Assembly: GCF_006715175.1 (NCBI RefSeq)
Contig: NZ_VFMQ01000001.1
Span: 1,922,001 to 1,986,000 of the forward strand
From: Curtobacterium citreum
Lineage (GTDB): Bacteria > Actinomycetota > Actinomycetes > Actinomycetales > Microbacteriaceae
Direction: 5' to 3'
DNA: 64,000 bases
This document shows, piece by piece, positions 8,486 through 17,240 of the stretch. Numbering within the stretch: position 1 is the stretch's first letter; every line of letters starts with the position of its first letter. A program made the position numbers and the translations under genes. The notes under the pieces were generated by a model, which was given only the letters and a program-made list of their open reading frames with translations, made no database searches and was not told the origin of the DNA.

Positions 8486-11020
8486 TCAGCGGGTCCGACC
8501 GAAGCGAGCTGCGAAGCGGCGCACGTGGTGTGCGGTGTGGTGCGCTCCGAGATCGTTCCGGAACACGTACCGGAACGCGAACGCCTTGAGCCCCTCGACG
8601 AGGAGCAGGTAGACGACGGCGATCACGGCGATGACCGCGAGCAGGCTGCCGGGCAGCGGCGCGAAGTCGACGAGCACTCCGATCGGGCTCAGCGGCAGCA
8701 CGACTCCGAGGGCCGCCGAACCGAGTGCACCGAGGGTGAGCCACCGTCCTGGCCGACTGCGCCAGGACGGAACGCGGTTCGTGCGAACGACAAACACGAC
8801 CAGCGACTGGGTGAGGAGCGACTCGACGAACCAGACCGTCCGGAACTCCGTCGGGCCGGCGTGCACCACACCGAGGAGGACGGCGAACGTGATGAAGTCG
8901 AACAGCGAGCTCACCGGTCCGAAGACGAGCATGAACCGACGGACCGCGCCGACGTCCCAGCGCGCGGGAGACGTGAGCCGTTCGTGATCCACACGGTCCG
9001 TCGGGATCGCCAGCTGCCCGAGGTCGTAGATCAGGTTGTTCAGGAGGACCTGCGCGGGCAGCAGCGGGAGGAACGGCAGGAAGCTCGCCGCGACGGCAGC
9101 GCTGAGCATGTTGCCGATGTTCGACGAGGTGCCCATCATCACGTACTTGAGGGTGTTGGCGAACACCCGCCGACCGGTCCGGACGGCGGTGGCGACTGCG
9201 TCGAGTCGTTTGTCGAGCAGGACGACGTCCGCCGCGTCCCGGGCGACGTCGGTCGCCGAGAGCACCGAGATGCCGACGTCCGCCGCGTGCAGCGCGAGCG
9301 CGTCGTTCACGCCGTCGCCGAGGAACGCGACGGTCCTCCCCGCGTCGCGGAGCGCACGCACGACGACCGCCTTGTCCGCGGGGCGGACACGAGCGACGAC
9401 GCCGGCGTCGAGCACCCGGGAAGCGAGGGCAGCCAGGGTCTGGTCGGCTGCAGCACCGATCTCGCTCCCGAGCAGGGCGGAACCGACGGGGATGCCGACG
9501 TCGCGCGCGAGACCGGCGGCGACCACCGGGTCATCGCCGGTCACCACGACGACCTGGACACCGAGGTCACGCAACGCGCCGATGGCGTCCGCGACGCCGG
9601 CGCGGGGCGGGTCCTCGAACACGAGGAACCCCTCGAGCACGAACGCACTGCTGACCGCGATCGGGTCCGCGGTCGTCGTCGCTCGGGGCACGGCCGCGGT
9701 CGCGACCGCGAGCACCCGGTGACCGGCGGCGAGCAACCGCTGCAAGGTCTCCTGGCCAGCGGGTGCGACGTCGCTGCACCGCGCCAGCACGACGTCCGGA
9801 GCGCCCTTGACGACCAGGCGGCGGCTTCCGTCGTGTTCGAGGACCAGCGCCGACGAGGTCATCCGCTCGTGGTCGAACGGCCGGGTGGCGAGGACGACCG
9901 GTGAGCCGTCCGGTGCCGCGTTCGCCGCCGACGCGTCGAGGATCTCGCGGTCGAGGACGTCGGCGACCGAGCCGGCCGCACCGTCGGCGCGCACGTCTGG
10001 TGGCACGGTAACCCGGGCCACGCCCAGGAGCGTCGAAGCGGGGCGACCACTGGGGTCCAGCGCATCCTGGAAGCGGAGGCCCCCCGACGTGAGCGTGCCG
10101 GTCTTGTCGGTGACGAGGACGTCGACACCGCCGAGATCCTCGACGCACACGAGACGCTTCACGAGCACATCCGACCGCTTGAGGAGTCGGGCGCCGGAGG
10201 CGAGCGCGGTGCTCACCACGGCGGGGAGCAGCTGCGGCGTCACCCCGACGGCGATCGCCAGCGCGAACAGCACCGTCGTCAGCAGTGGGCGGGAGAACGC
10301 GATCCCGGCCACCACGATCAGGACCATCAGCGACACGGCGACCCAGACCAGTAGCATCGAGAAGCGCGCCAGGCCGGCCTGGAACGCTGTCTCGGGCGCA
10401 CGGGAACGCAGACCAGCAGCGATGCCGCCGAACTCCGTCGCCCTCCCGGTGGCCGTCACCCGCGCATCACCGGAACCGGCGACGACGACTGCGCCCTGGA
10501 GCACGGATTCGTCGGTCCGGTGTTCCACGGGACGGGACTCTCCCGTGAGGACGCTCTCGTCGAGTTGGAGATCCTGTGCCGACACGAGTGCTGCGTCCGC
10601 GGGCACGACGCTGCCGACCCCGAGGCGCACGAGGTCACCGACGACCACGTCGCGCACGTCGACGGTCGTCCAGACCCCGTCGCGGAGCGCCCGAGCGGTG
10701 TGCCGCAACTGGTCGGCCATCGCCGAGGACACCAGCGCGGATCGGTACTCGTTGACCGTACCGAGCCCGACGCTCGTGAGGAGGATGACGGTGATCACGA
10801 CGGCGTCCTGCACCTGCCCGAGCACTGCGGAGACGACCGCGGTGGCGAGCAGGAGGAGGAGCACGACGTTGCGGAACTGTCCGGCGATCGTGCGCACGAG
10901 GCTCGGTGCCGATGTGCCAACGGCGTTCGGCCCGTCCTCGGCGAGCCGCGCCGCCGCGGCTGTTGACGTGAGCCCTTCGGCGAGGTCGGCAGTGGGCGCC
11001 GTGGAGGTCGGACCGTTCAT
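8486..11020 (-). CDS. mgtA: MgtA-type (P3B) P-type ATPase
   Basis: An 844-aa ion pump. Motifs in order are TGES at 159-162 (actuator), TPQLLP at 261-266 in the membrane, DKTGTLT with phospho-aspartate D305, and GDGVND in the hinge. A C-terminal block of six segments contains FLPLLPAQVLLNNLIYDLGQ and then AIPTDRVD, the signature of Mg2+-importing MgtA/MgtB pumps. Mg2+ uptake is therefore the most likely reaction. The M. tuberculosis DosR regulon also carries a P-ATPase (ctpF), though of another subtype. The start at 11020 overlaps the stop of the upstream USP gene by 4 bases, making it the third gene of a USP-USP-ATPase operon driven from the Dos box at 12853. Confidence 0.9.
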   Translation of the reverse strand: MNGPTSTAPTADLAEGLTSTAAAARLAEDGPNAVGTSAPSLVRTIAGQFRNVVLLLLLATAVVSAVLGQVQDAVVITVILLTSVGLGTVNEYRSALVSSAMADQLRHTARALRDGVWTTVDVRDVVVGDLVRLGVGSVVPADAALVSAQDLQLDESVLTGESRPVEHRTDESVLQGAVVVAGSGDARVTATGRATEFGGIAAGLRSRAPETAFQAGLARFSMLLVWVAVSLMVLIVVAGIAFSRPLLTTVLFALAIAVGVTPQLLPAVVSTALASGARLLKRSDVLVKRLVCVEDLGGVDVLVTDKTGTLTSGGLRFQDALDPSGRPASTLLGVARVTVPPDVRADGAAGSVADVLDREILDASAANAAPDGSPVVLATRPFDHERMTSSALVLEHDGSRRLVVKGAPDVVLARCSDVAPAGQETLQRLLAAGHRVLAVATAAVPRATTTADPIAVSSAFVLEGFLVFEDPPRAGVADAIGALRDLGVQVVVVTGDDPVVAAGLARDVGIPVGSALLGSEIGAAADQTLAALASRVLDAGVVARVRPADKAVVVRALRDAGRTVAFLGDGVNDALALHAADVGISVLSATDVARDAADVVLLDKRLDAVATAVRTGRRVFANTLKYVMMGTSSNIGNMLSAAVAASFLPFLPLLPAQVLLNNLIYDLGQLAIPTDRVDHERLTSPARWDVGAVRRFMLVFGPVSSLFDFITFAVLLGVVHAGPTEFRTVWFVESLLTQSLVVFVVRTNRVPSWRSRPGRWLTLGALGSAALGVVLPLSPIGVLVDFAPLPGSLLAVIAVIAVVYLLLVEGLKAFAFRYVFRNDLGAHHTAHHVRRFAARFGRTR

Positions 11021-11877
11021 CGTCGGCGCGGGTCCGGTGAGCGCAGCGGCGCGATGCACACCGGAGTTCGCGAACCACTGATGAGCTCGTGTGCAGTGGA
11101 GCCGAAGAGCCGACCCTCAAGCGTCGACGTGTGATGTCGTCCGAGGACGACAATCGACGCGTCCTCGGCGTACCTGCCAAGGACGTCGGCCGTGTCGCCT
11201 TCCTCGACGACAGGTCGGTGTTGCAGTCCGGGGAACCGGGTGTGGAGGAGCCGTTCGGCGTCGATCAGGACCTCCCGTGCGTGCGTTTCGACGAGTTCGG
11301 GGTCCTCGAAGGCGCTCAGCGTTCCGACCCGGGCGGGTTCGGCGACCTTCCACGAGCGCACCAAACTGAGCCGCCGGTGCTCCCGGACGGCCTGGGACCC
11401 GGCGAAGCGGAGCGCGGTGTCACCAGTGGCGTCGTCGACCCCGAGGACGACGTCCCCGTGCGTCGGTCGCCAGTCCTCCGGGACGACGACGGTCGGACCG
11501 TTCGCGAGGGTCGGCACGCGTTCGGGCATCCACCCGTCGAGCGCTGTTCGGACGCGGTGCTGGCGCCGGTTCCCGATGACGAGCAGGTCCGCGGTCGATG
11601 CAGCGTCCGCGAGCATCCGGTCAGGCACCCCTGACAGCCGGAACACTGCGACGTCAACCCGCTGGTGTGCCACGGTCAGGCGCTCTGCGGCGCGGGCGAG
11701 CCGTCGGTCGAGGGCCAGTCGGTCACCTCCCCATCCGTTGGTGACGGTGATGAGCTCGACCCGGCTCCCTGGCGTGAGGCGCCGGACGGCCACCCAGTCC
11801 ACCGCTCGGTCACTCGCCTCGTGTCCGTCGATGCCGACCACCACGTGTTCGGTCCCGACGACGCTGCTGTCGCGCAT
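11017..11877 (-). CDS. Tandem-domain universal stress protein, subtype A
   Basis: A 286-aa protein with two UspA domains (about 10-140 and 150-280). The first begins with a VVVGIDGHEASDRAVDW strand and helix; the second ends in an ATP-binding loop of the G-2x-G-9x-G(S/T) type (LGRHHTSTLEGRLFGSTAHEL). It overlaps the upstream USP stop by one base (TGATG) and is coupled to the P-ATPase downstream. It closely resembles the product of 26493-27350, which also follows a subtype B USP gene, so the pair is a duplicated cassette. Confidence 0.9.
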   Translation of the reverse strand: MRDSSVVGTEHVVVGIDGHEASDRAVDWVAVRRLTPGSRVELITVTNGWGGDRLALDRRLARAAERLTVAHQRVDVAVFRLSGVPDRMLADAASTADLLVIGNRRQHRVRTALDGWMPERVPTLANGPTVVVPEDWRPTHGDVVLGVDDATGDTALRFAGSQAVREHRRLSLVRSWKVAEPARVGTLSAFEDPELVETHAREVLIDAERLLHTRFPGLQHRPVVEEGDTADVLGRYAEDASIVVLGRHHTSTLEGRLFGSTAHELISGSRTPVCIAPLRSPDPRRR

Positions 11878-12758
11878 CACCGCACCTCGGCGTGCAGCTG
11901 TTCCGGACGGCGCTCGGACTCCGCGCCCCCACCGGTGTGCGTCGGTTCGGGGACGATGCACACCGGCGCGTGCCCCTCGTGCATCAGGCGTTCACCGACC
12001 GACCCCGTGATGAACCCGCCCAGTGCCGTCCGGTGGCGACGCCCGACCACGATCAACGACGCACCCCGGGACGACCGGAGGACCACGTCGCGAGCTTGCC
12101 CCTCGACGGCTTCGCCGGTGACGTGGAGCCCTGGCTGCGCGGCACCGACCGCCCGGAGCGCGGCCCGGAGTTCGAGGTCGGCCTCCTTCGACCAGAGGTC
12201 TCGGTCCTCCTGGAGGTCGACCGCAGCGTAGGCGTCGACCGCGCTCGGGACCGCCCAGGCGCGCACGAGGGCGAGCTCGTGACGGCCACGGGCCGCTCGG
12301 TCGGCGGCCCAGGACAGCGCGGCGGACGCGGACCGCCCGTCGACACCGACGACGACCGGACCGTCGGACCGCTCCCAGTGTTCCGGGACCACCACGACCG
12401 GGGTGACGGCGTGCGCGACCACCCGCTCGGCCACGCGTCCCCGCGCCGCGGCGACGAACGTGTGCACCTGGTTGCCGCCGATCACGAGCATGTCGCCGCG
12501 CGTGGCGTCCGACACGAGGCGATCCACGGTCGGCCCGCCGGTCACGTCGTGCCGGACGGTGAGCTCGGCATGCGTCGAGCGCAAGCGCTGCTCCGCCGCC
12601 TCGAGTCGCTCTTCGGACCGTTCGAGGGCCTCGCCGGTGTACTCGCTCACGGTGACCAGCCGCACGCTGTCCGTCGCAGGGTCGACGGCGTCCGCGATCC
12701 AGTCCACGGTCCTCCAGGCGGCAGTCGTGTCGTCGATGGCGACGGTGTAGGCGGTCAT
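11877..12758 (-). CDS. Tandem-domain universal stress protein, subtype B
   Basis: A 293-aa protein with two UspA domains. The start ATG at 12758 follows AAGGGAGTGACC. The N-terminal domain opens with YTVAIDDTTAAWRTVDWIAD and lacks a clear nucleotide loop. The C-terminal domain keeps one (VGRRHRTALGGFITGSVGE) and ends in HAPVCIVPEP. It is the first gene of the operon USP-B, USP-A, P-ATPase, with a Dos box 94 bases upstream. The bactofilin-like gene is divergent. USPs of this kind are the most numerous targets of DosR in mycobacteria and Streptomyces. Confidence 0.9.
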   Translation of the reverse strand: MTAYTVAIDDTTAAWRTVDWIADAVDPATDSVRLVTVSEYTGEALERSEERLEAAEQRLRSTHAELTVRHDVTGGPTVDRLVSDATRGDMLVIGGNQVHTFVAAARGRVAERVVAHAVTPVVVVPEHWERSDGPVVVGVDGRSASAALSWAADRAARGRHELALVRAWAVPSAVDAYAAVDLQEDRDLWSKEADLELRAALRAVGAAQPGLHVTGEAVEGQARDVVLRSSRGASLIVVGRRHRTALGGFITGSVGERLMHEGHAPVCIVPEPTHTGGGAESERRPEQLHAEVR

Positions 12759-12852
12759 GGTCACTCCCTTCGCAGTGGACACCGGTTGCGCCCACCTGCG
12801 GCTCCAGCCGCATCCCATCACCGCACGCTAGGTGCGGGCGGACGACGCCGGC

Positions 12853-12867
12853 AGGGCCGAAGGTCCC
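12853..12867 (-). promoter_or_regulatory. Dos box of the USP-USP-ATPase operon
   Basis: The minus-strand sequence GGGACCTTCGGCCCT differs from GGGACTTNNGGCCCT at one position. It is 94 bases from the USP start at 12758, the same distance as at 8443 and 15758. Confidence 0.75.
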
Positions 12868-12898
12868 GCCCACCGGCGCTCCCTCGCGGCGCCGAGCA

Positions 12899-12913
12899 AG
12901 GACCTCCGACCCT
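12899..12913 (+). promoter_or_regulatory. Dos-box-like site before the bactofilin-like gene
   Basis: AGGACCTCCGACCCT matches the mycobacterial motif at 10 of 13 defined positions. It lies 34 bases before the ATG at 12948, in the divergent intergenic region that also holds the box at 12853. Confidence 0.5.
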
Positions 12914-12947
12914 GTCGTGCCGACGGCCAGCCCGCGACACAGCCGCC

Positions 12948-14126
12948 ATGATGACCAGACACCGAACCCAGCCCACCGCCCGCCGTCACGTCCCGCGCTC
13001 GGCGGTCGTCCTCGGCATCGTCGTCGCTCTGACAGCCGTCACGGGAGGCGCCGCCGCAGCCGTCACGACGACACAGGACGACCCGTCCAGGATCGGCGCG
13101 ACGGAGCGCGTGACCGGCCCGCGGTTCCTCAGCGGCACCGACGTCGAGGTCGCCGGGAACGTGGACGGGGACGTGTACGCCGCCGGCCAGAACGTGACCG
13201 TGAGTGGGCGGGTCACCGGGGACGTCATCGCGGCCGCACAGACCGTGACCGTCACCGGAGAGGTGGACGGAGACGTCCGGCTCGCAGCTCAGTCCGCCGT
13301 GGTCACCGGCACGGTCCGGCGGAGCGCTACCATCGCGGCGTCCAGCATCAGCATCGCGCAGTCGGGGTCGGTCAAGGAGGACCTCGTCGCTGCGGCGAAC
13401 ACGATCTCGGTCGCGGGCGACCTCGGCCGCGACGCGCGACTCAGCGTGGACCGGCTGACCGTCGCCGGGACGATCGGCGGGGACGTCGTCTACGTCAGCG
13501 ACCACACCGCGCAGATGCGTGCCGACCACGTCGACGGGTCGGTGCAACACGTCCATCCGAACCGGACGACCTATCGCCCCACCGCCGGCGAGGCGTTCGC
13601 GTCCTGGCTGGTCGGCCTGCTGTACGCACTCGTCGCACTGGGCCTGATCACGCTGGCCGCCGGGCTCCTCGTCCCTCGGCAGCTCACCCGGGTGACCGAC
13701 CGGCTCCGTGCGGCGCCCTGGAGGGCCGCACTGGTCGGCTTCGTCACAGCAGTCGCCGCTCCGCTCGCCCTGCTCCTCCTGCTCGTGACGGTCATCGGCG
13801 CACCCCTGGCCCTGACTGGACTGTTGGTCCTGCTCGTCCTGACCCTCGCGGCGTTCCCGTACGGAGCGTTCATGATCGGACGCCTGATCCTCCGCGGCCG
13901 ACGCGGGCCGGTCGTCACGGCGCTCCTGGGCGGTGCGGTCCTCGTCGTGGCGCTGCACATCCCCGTCCTCGGAGTCCTCGTGACCGTGGTGACGATCGTC
14001 CTCGGACTCGGTGCCCAACTGCTCGACATCGCCGACGCCCGTCCGTGGGACCGTGCCGGACGGAGGACGGACGTGCGCGGTGGTGAGGGGATCCCCGCGA
14101 CGCCCGGAGGCGCGGGGAGGATCTGA
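12948..14126 (+). CDS. Bactofilin-like polymer-forming domain with C-terminal membrane segments
   Basis: A 392-aa protein. A signal-anchor helix (about 17-40) is followed by a beta-solenoid-like region (about 55-200) with short repeats of the type GNVDGDVYAAGQNVTVSGRVTG, typical of bactofilin/polymer-forming proteins. Four hydrophobic segments follow (about 218-345). The solenoid would lie outside the membrane if the first helix is an anchor. The function is unknown; similar proteins form scaffolds at the envelope. There is no strong ribosome binding site before the two adjacent ATG codons. It is divergent from the USP operon and has its own weak Dos box. Confidence 0.75.
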   Translation: MMTRHRTQPTARRHVPRSAVVLGIVVALTAVTGGAAAAVTTTQDDPSRIGATERVTGPRFLSGTDVEVAGNVDGDVYAAGQNVTVSGRVTGDVIAAAQTVTVTGEVDGDVRLAAQSAVVTGTVRRSATIAASSISIAQSGSVKEDLVAAANTISVAGDLGRDARLSVDRLTVAGTIGGDVVYVSDHTAQMRADHVDGSVQHVHPNRTTYRPTAGEAFASWLVGLLYALVALGLITLAAGLLVPRQLTRVTDRLRAAPWRAALVGFVTAVAAPLALLLLLVTVIGAPLALTGLLVLLVLTLAAFPYGAFMIGRLILRGRRGPVVTALLGGAVLVVALHIPVLGVLVTVVTIVLGLGAQLLDIADARPWDRAGRRTDVRGGEGIPATPGGAGRI

Positions 14127-14139
14127 CCGGAGCATGGAG

Positions 14140-14168
14140 ACGGCCCGGTGCTGCTCGCACCGGGCCGT
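14140..14168 (+). terminator. Rho-independent terminator-like hairpin
   Basis: Perfect 12-bp stem (ACGGCCCGGTGC / GCACCGGGCCGT) with a 5-base loop, followed by TCTGCTCGT, 14 bases after the bactofilin-like gene. It may also serve the convergent dehydrogenase operon. Confidence 0.75.
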
Positions 14169-14199
14169 TCTGCTCGTCCCTCCGTGCCGTGCCTGCAGG

Positions 14200-14596
14200 T
14201 CAGGTACGGACGGCGTCAGCCCGGTCTGCCCGAAGCGCGTCGGACGTGAACACGATCCCGCTGAGTTCCTGGACGTCGAAGCGCCAGCGCTGCAGCGGTC
14301 CGTCGCGTCCGGCCCGGATGACGAGCGGTTCGGCGCGTCCGACGACGATGACGCTCCAGCCCCCCCGTCGGATCTTGGGCGCCCGTCTCGAACACAGCCG
14401 TCGTACGCGAACCGAGGTCTCCGAGGCGGGGTCCCTCGAGGTCGAGGCACCCGCTTGCGGGGTCCACGACGACCGCCTCCGCCTGGGACACGGTGCCTCG
14501 GACGAGCCGGCCGCTCCGGACGCGTCCGATGAGCGACCAGCACTCCGACGCGACGAGCGTCCGGTCGTCGTGGACCGCGAGGCCCGTGCCGATCAT
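14200..14596 (-). pseudogene. PNPOx-fold protein gene with a 1-base frameshift in a G7 run
   Basis: The first frame gives MIGTGLAVHDDRTLVASECW and continues to GAQDPTGG. It then shifts at seven consecutive G (C7 at 14360-14366 on the plus strand) into an Arg-rich nonsense tail that ends only at 14216. Removing one G restores GWSVIVVGRAEPLVI and continues to RADRADAVRT, with a stop at 14200. That gives a complete split-barrel protein of 131 aa with the family's GWSVIVxG strand. The start overlaps the stop of the zinc dehydrogenase gene (ATGA), so it is the second gene of that Dos-controlled operon. The shift may be a sequencing error, a phase-variable tract or a real loss. Confidence 0.8.
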
Positions 14597-15663
14597 CGCG
14601 TTCCAGCCTGCGTGGACTCGTCCTCGGCGACGATCTGCTCGCGCTGGACGGGCGGCATGTCGAACACGATCCGGGCCGGCACCCGACCGGCGAGCACGTC
14701 GGCCATCGCCTCGTTCACGTCGGCGAGCGGGCGGCGGACCGACACGACCCGGGTGCGTCCGGCGGCGTGCAGGGCGAAGACCTCAGCGAGGTCCTGCCGG
14801 GTCCCGACGATCGACCCGATGATCGAGATCCCCTTGAGGACGGTGTCGAAGATCGGGATGCTCATCGTGCCGTCCGCCGGCAGTGCGACGCAGACGAGGC
14901 GTCCTCCCCGCTTCAGGGAGGCGAACGCCTGCTCGAACACGCTGGCGGACGCTGCGAGCACGACGGCGACGTCCGCGCCGCCGAGCTCCTGGATCTGGGC
15001 GGCGGCGTCGCCCGAGGACGCATCGACGGCGCGGTCCGCACCGAGGTCGCGGGCGAGCTGGAGCTTGGCCGGTTCGACGTCAACGCCGATGACCTGCGCG
15101 CCGAACACCCGTGCGTACTGCAGAGCGAGGTGTCCGAGCCCGCCGACGCCGAAGACCGCGACGGTCTCGGACGGCGTGATCCCGGCGACCTTGAGCGCCT
15201 TGTAGGTCGTGACGCCGGCGCAGGTGAGCGGGGCTGCGTCCTCCGGGGCGACGCCGGCGGGGACCGGGACGACGTAGTCCGCGTCGGCGACGGCGAACTG
15301 CCCGAAGGCGCCGTCGATTGAGTAGCCGGTGTTCTGCTGCTGTTCGCAGAGGGTCTCGCGGCCTTCCACGCAGTAGCGGCAGTGGCCGCAGGCGTGTCCG
15401 AGCCAGGGGAGCGCGACCCGGTCACCGATCTGTCGGTTCGTGACGCCGTCACCGAGCTCCTCGATGATGCCGACGCCCTCGTGGCCGGGGACGAACGGCG
15501 GCGTCGACTTGACCGGCCAGTCTCCGCGTGCTGCGTGGATGTCGGTGTGACAGAGGCCGGAGGCCTCGATCCGGACGAGGACCTGTCCGGCGCCGGGTGC
15601 GGGGAGCGGCCGGTCCTCGACAACGAGGGGCTGACCGAACTGGTGGACGACTGCTGCCTTCAT
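14593..15663 (-). CDS. Zinc-dependent alcohol dehydrogenase (AdhP-like)
   Basis: A 356-aa medium-chain dehydrogenase that oxidises or forms alcohols with NAD(H). The GroES-like part has catalytic zinc ligands C (GLCHTD) and H/E (GHEGVG) and a four-cysteine structural zinc site (CGHCRYCVEGRETLC). The Rossmann part has GVGGLGHLALQYA. It is closest in pattern to propanol-preferring AdhP. The start has a GAGGAGAGG ribosome binding site. The Dos box at 15758-15772 is 94 bases upstream. A zinc alcohol dehydrogenase is also found in the Streptomyces DevR cluster. Likely role: redox balancing (NADH disposal) at low oxygen. Confidence 0.92.
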   Translation of the reverse strand: MKAAVVHQFGQPLVVEDRPLPAPGAGQVLVRIEASGLCHTDIHAARGDWPVKSTPPFVPGHEGVGIIEELGDGVTNRQIGDRVALPWLGHACGHCRYCVEGRETLCEQQQNTGYSIDGAFGQFAVADADYVVPVPAGVAPEDAAPLTCAGVTTYKALKVAGITPSETVAVFGVGGLGHLALQYARVFGAQVIGVDVEPAKLQLARDLGADRAVDASSGDAAAQIQELGGADVAVVLAASASVFEQAFASLKRGGRLVCVALPADGTMSIPIFDTVLKGISIIGSIVGTRQDLAEVFALHAAGRTRVVSVRRPLADVNEAMADVLAGRVPARIVFDMPPVQREQIVAEDESTQAGTR

Positions 15664-15745
15664 GGGATGACCTCTCCTCACGGGCGTGCCGGGACCCGGT
15701 GTCCCGCGCCAATCGGCGCCCGTGGAGTCACCCTGCCGCGGGCGC

Positions 15746-16360
15746 TCATCGCACGGCAGGGTCAGAAGTCCCACCGAGCACCGAGGTGGGGAGCGACGTC
15801 GACTTGATCTGATCGAGGATGCGCAGGTCGAACGGCGAGGACTCCGCGCAGCAGGACGGCGACAACCAGCTCACCCGGTCGTACCCACCCGACACGAGCC
15901 GATCACCGAAGCGGACGCGGAGGACGCGCCCGGGCAACAGTGCCGCCAGCGACCGGACGTAGGCGGCGGACGCTCGGTCCAGGCCGCCCACGAACCCCAG
16001 AGTCACCGTTTCCCCCACGATCAGCGCCGCGGCGACGGACACGACGGCGCGCTCGAGCGGGAACCCGGTGTCGACCACGACCTGCGCGGAGCGCAGTGCT
16101 CGTCGGCGAGGAACGGACACCGTCCGGAGCAGGTCGGCCATGGCGATCAGGACGCGGTCGCAGCGAACGGCGGGGGAGTCGAAGACTGCCCCATCGGTCC
16201 GTTCGAATGGCGTTCGGCCGGCACCCGTGCCCGCCACCGCGAGGTGGCTGATCTCGCTGAGGAGTCCCGCGCGTACGGCTGGTTCGAGCTCGCACCAGGC
16301 GCGGCGCGAGGCGGCCCCGGCTCCGGCCGGGGGTGGCTGAGTTGTCGCTCGAGCATCCAC
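15746..16360 (-). CDS. Hypothetical protein in the BON operon
   Basis: A 204-aa frame from a GTG, 10 bases after the stop of the 58-aa ORF. The middle (about 75-165) has coherent alternating strands and helices, for example LRSAQVVVDTGFPLERAVVSV and LRVRFGDRLVSGGYDRVSW. The ends are less regular. I recognise no family. Its last codons overlap the Dos box of the alcohol dehydrogenase operon (15758-15772), so either the gene ends earlier in practice or the operator lies inside it. Confidence 0.5.
   Translation of the reverse strand: MDARATTQPPPAGAGAASRRAWCELEPAVRAGLLSEISHLAVAGTGAGRTPFERTDGAVFDSPAVRCDRVLIAMADLLRTVSVPRRRALRSAQVVVDTGFPLERAVVSVAAALIVGETVTLGFVGGLDRASAAYVRSLAALLPGRVLRVRFGDRLVSGGYDRVSWLSPSCCAESSPFDLRILDQIKSTSLPTSVLGGTSDPAVR
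15758..15772 (-). promoter_or_regulatory. Dos box of the alcohol dehydrogenase operon
   Basis: The minus-strand sequence GGGACTTCTGACCCT has one mismatch to GGGACTTNNGGCCCT. It is 94 bases from the dehydrogenase start at 15663. Confidence 0.75.
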
Positions 16361-16370
16361 GATCGCGCGC

Positions 16371-16547
16371 TCAGCGCTCGTGTGGGTGCAGTCGATCGGC
16401 GGCGCGGAGCGTCACACCGATGCTGAGCAACGTCTCGACGTCCAGTGGTTTCGTCGGACACAGCTCGATGGTCACGCTCGGAGGGTTCTCGGTCGGGTCC
16501 TCGACGGCGCGGTGACGGGGCGGTGCGGAAGCGATCCGGTTCTTCAT
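16371..16547 (-). CDS. Small protein (58 aa), translationally coupled to the BON gene
   Basis: The ORF starts at an ATG that overlaps the BON-domain gene stop by 4 bases (ATGA). It runs 58 codons: MKNRIASAPPRHRAVED at the start, a strand-like PPSVTIELCPTKPLDVETLL in the middle and RLHPHER at the end. Coupling at both ends (10 bases to the next GTG) is the main evidence that it is real. No family is recognised. Confidence 0.5.
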   Translation of the reverse strand: MKNRIASAPPRHRAVEDPTENPPSVTIELCPTKPLDVETLLSIGVTLRAADRLHPHER

Positions 16548-17095
16548 GCCGACGACGGTTCCATGGCCCGCGAACGAGGGACAGGGACCAAGGTCCGTCC
16601 GGAACGGGGGTCACTCGCAGCGATAGTGGTGCGGTCGTCGACGAAGTGCACTCCGCGGCTGCGTGCTGCCGCGGCGTGGACGCGTCGCCGTTCGTCGTCG
16701 TCGCCGAGTCGACCCGACAACCGCACGACGTGGTCCCTCGCGGAGATCCTGACAGCGGCGTACGGCGCAGCATCGCGGACAGCACCCTCCACCCTGGCCT
16801 GGAGGACCGCGTCCGGTTCGGTCGGATCGCACTCGAGCGGACGCACGACGATACGGTTCCGCACCGGGAGCAACCCGGTGGCGTGTCCGGACGCTATCTC
16901 GTGGGCTGTCAGCCGATCGGTGTACGACCCCACATCACCGGTCAGGACGATCTGGTTGCCGCCGACGTCGACGGCCACGTCGAGTGTCGAGGCGTCCAGG
17001 GACCGTTCCGAGCGCCAGGAGCGGAGGATCAGGTCGCGGACTCCGAGGTCCACGACCGCGGGTGTCATCGTGCTCACTTGGTTCGTCGTGCTCAT
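16544..17095 (-). CDS. BON-domain protein (two BON domains)
   Basis: A 183-aa cytosolic protein with two BON modules (about 16-80 and 90-150). Both show the strand and glycine pattern of the fold: VDVGGNQIVLTGDVGSYTDR and VRISARDHVVRLSGRLGDDDE. BON domains are thought to bind phospholipid or small ligands and occur in stress proteins. The start ATG at 17095 was chosen over a longer frame because of the Dos-like box 34 bases upstream; the ribosome binding site is weak. It is the first gene of a three-gene unit with the 58-aa and 204-aa ORFs. Confidence 0.85.
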   Translation of the reverse strand: MSTTNQVSTMTPAVVDLGVRDLILRSWRSERSLDASTLDVAVDVGGNQIVLTGDVGSYTDRLTAHEIASGHATGLLPVRNRIVVRPLECDPTEPDAVLQARVEGAVRDAAPYAAVRISARDHVVRLSGRLGDDDERRRVHAAAARSRGVHFVDDRTTIAASDPRSGRTLVPVPRSRAMEPSSA

Positions 17096-17129
17096 GCGGA
17101 GATGATCGCGCCCTGACGCGACCGGCGGC

Positions 17130-17144
17130 AGGGCACAACGTCCT
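17130..17144 (-). promoter_or_regulatory. Dos-box-like site before the BON gene
   Basis: The minus-strand sequence AGGACGTTGTGCCCT shares the GGAC-TT-CCCT skeleton of the other boxes. It lies 34 bases before the ATG at 17095. This is the weakest match of the set. Confidence 0.45.
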
Positions 17145-17170
17145 GCCATGTCCACGCGGCGACCAGGCAC

Positions 17171-17212
17171 GGTCTGGAGGCGCGGTGCGGGCCCGCAGCG
17201 CGCCTCCAGACC
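17171..17212. terminator. Hairpin repeat after cydB
   Basis: Perfect 14-bp arms (GGTCTGGAGGCGCG / CGCGCCTCCAGACC) with a 14-base loop, 29 bases past the cydB stop and upstream of the BON promoter. Its core belongs to the dispersed GGAGGC(A/G)CG repeat family seen elsewhere in the window. It probably terminates cydAB transcription. Confidence 0.7.
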
Positions 17213-17240
17213 GGCCGTGGTGGCGTCAGACCGTCACCGG

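Noticed and set aside
12828..14543. 571-aa minus-strand frame opposite the bactofilin-like gene
   Set aside because: It runs through the terminator at 14140-14168 and the frameshifted PNPOx gene; no protein pattern.
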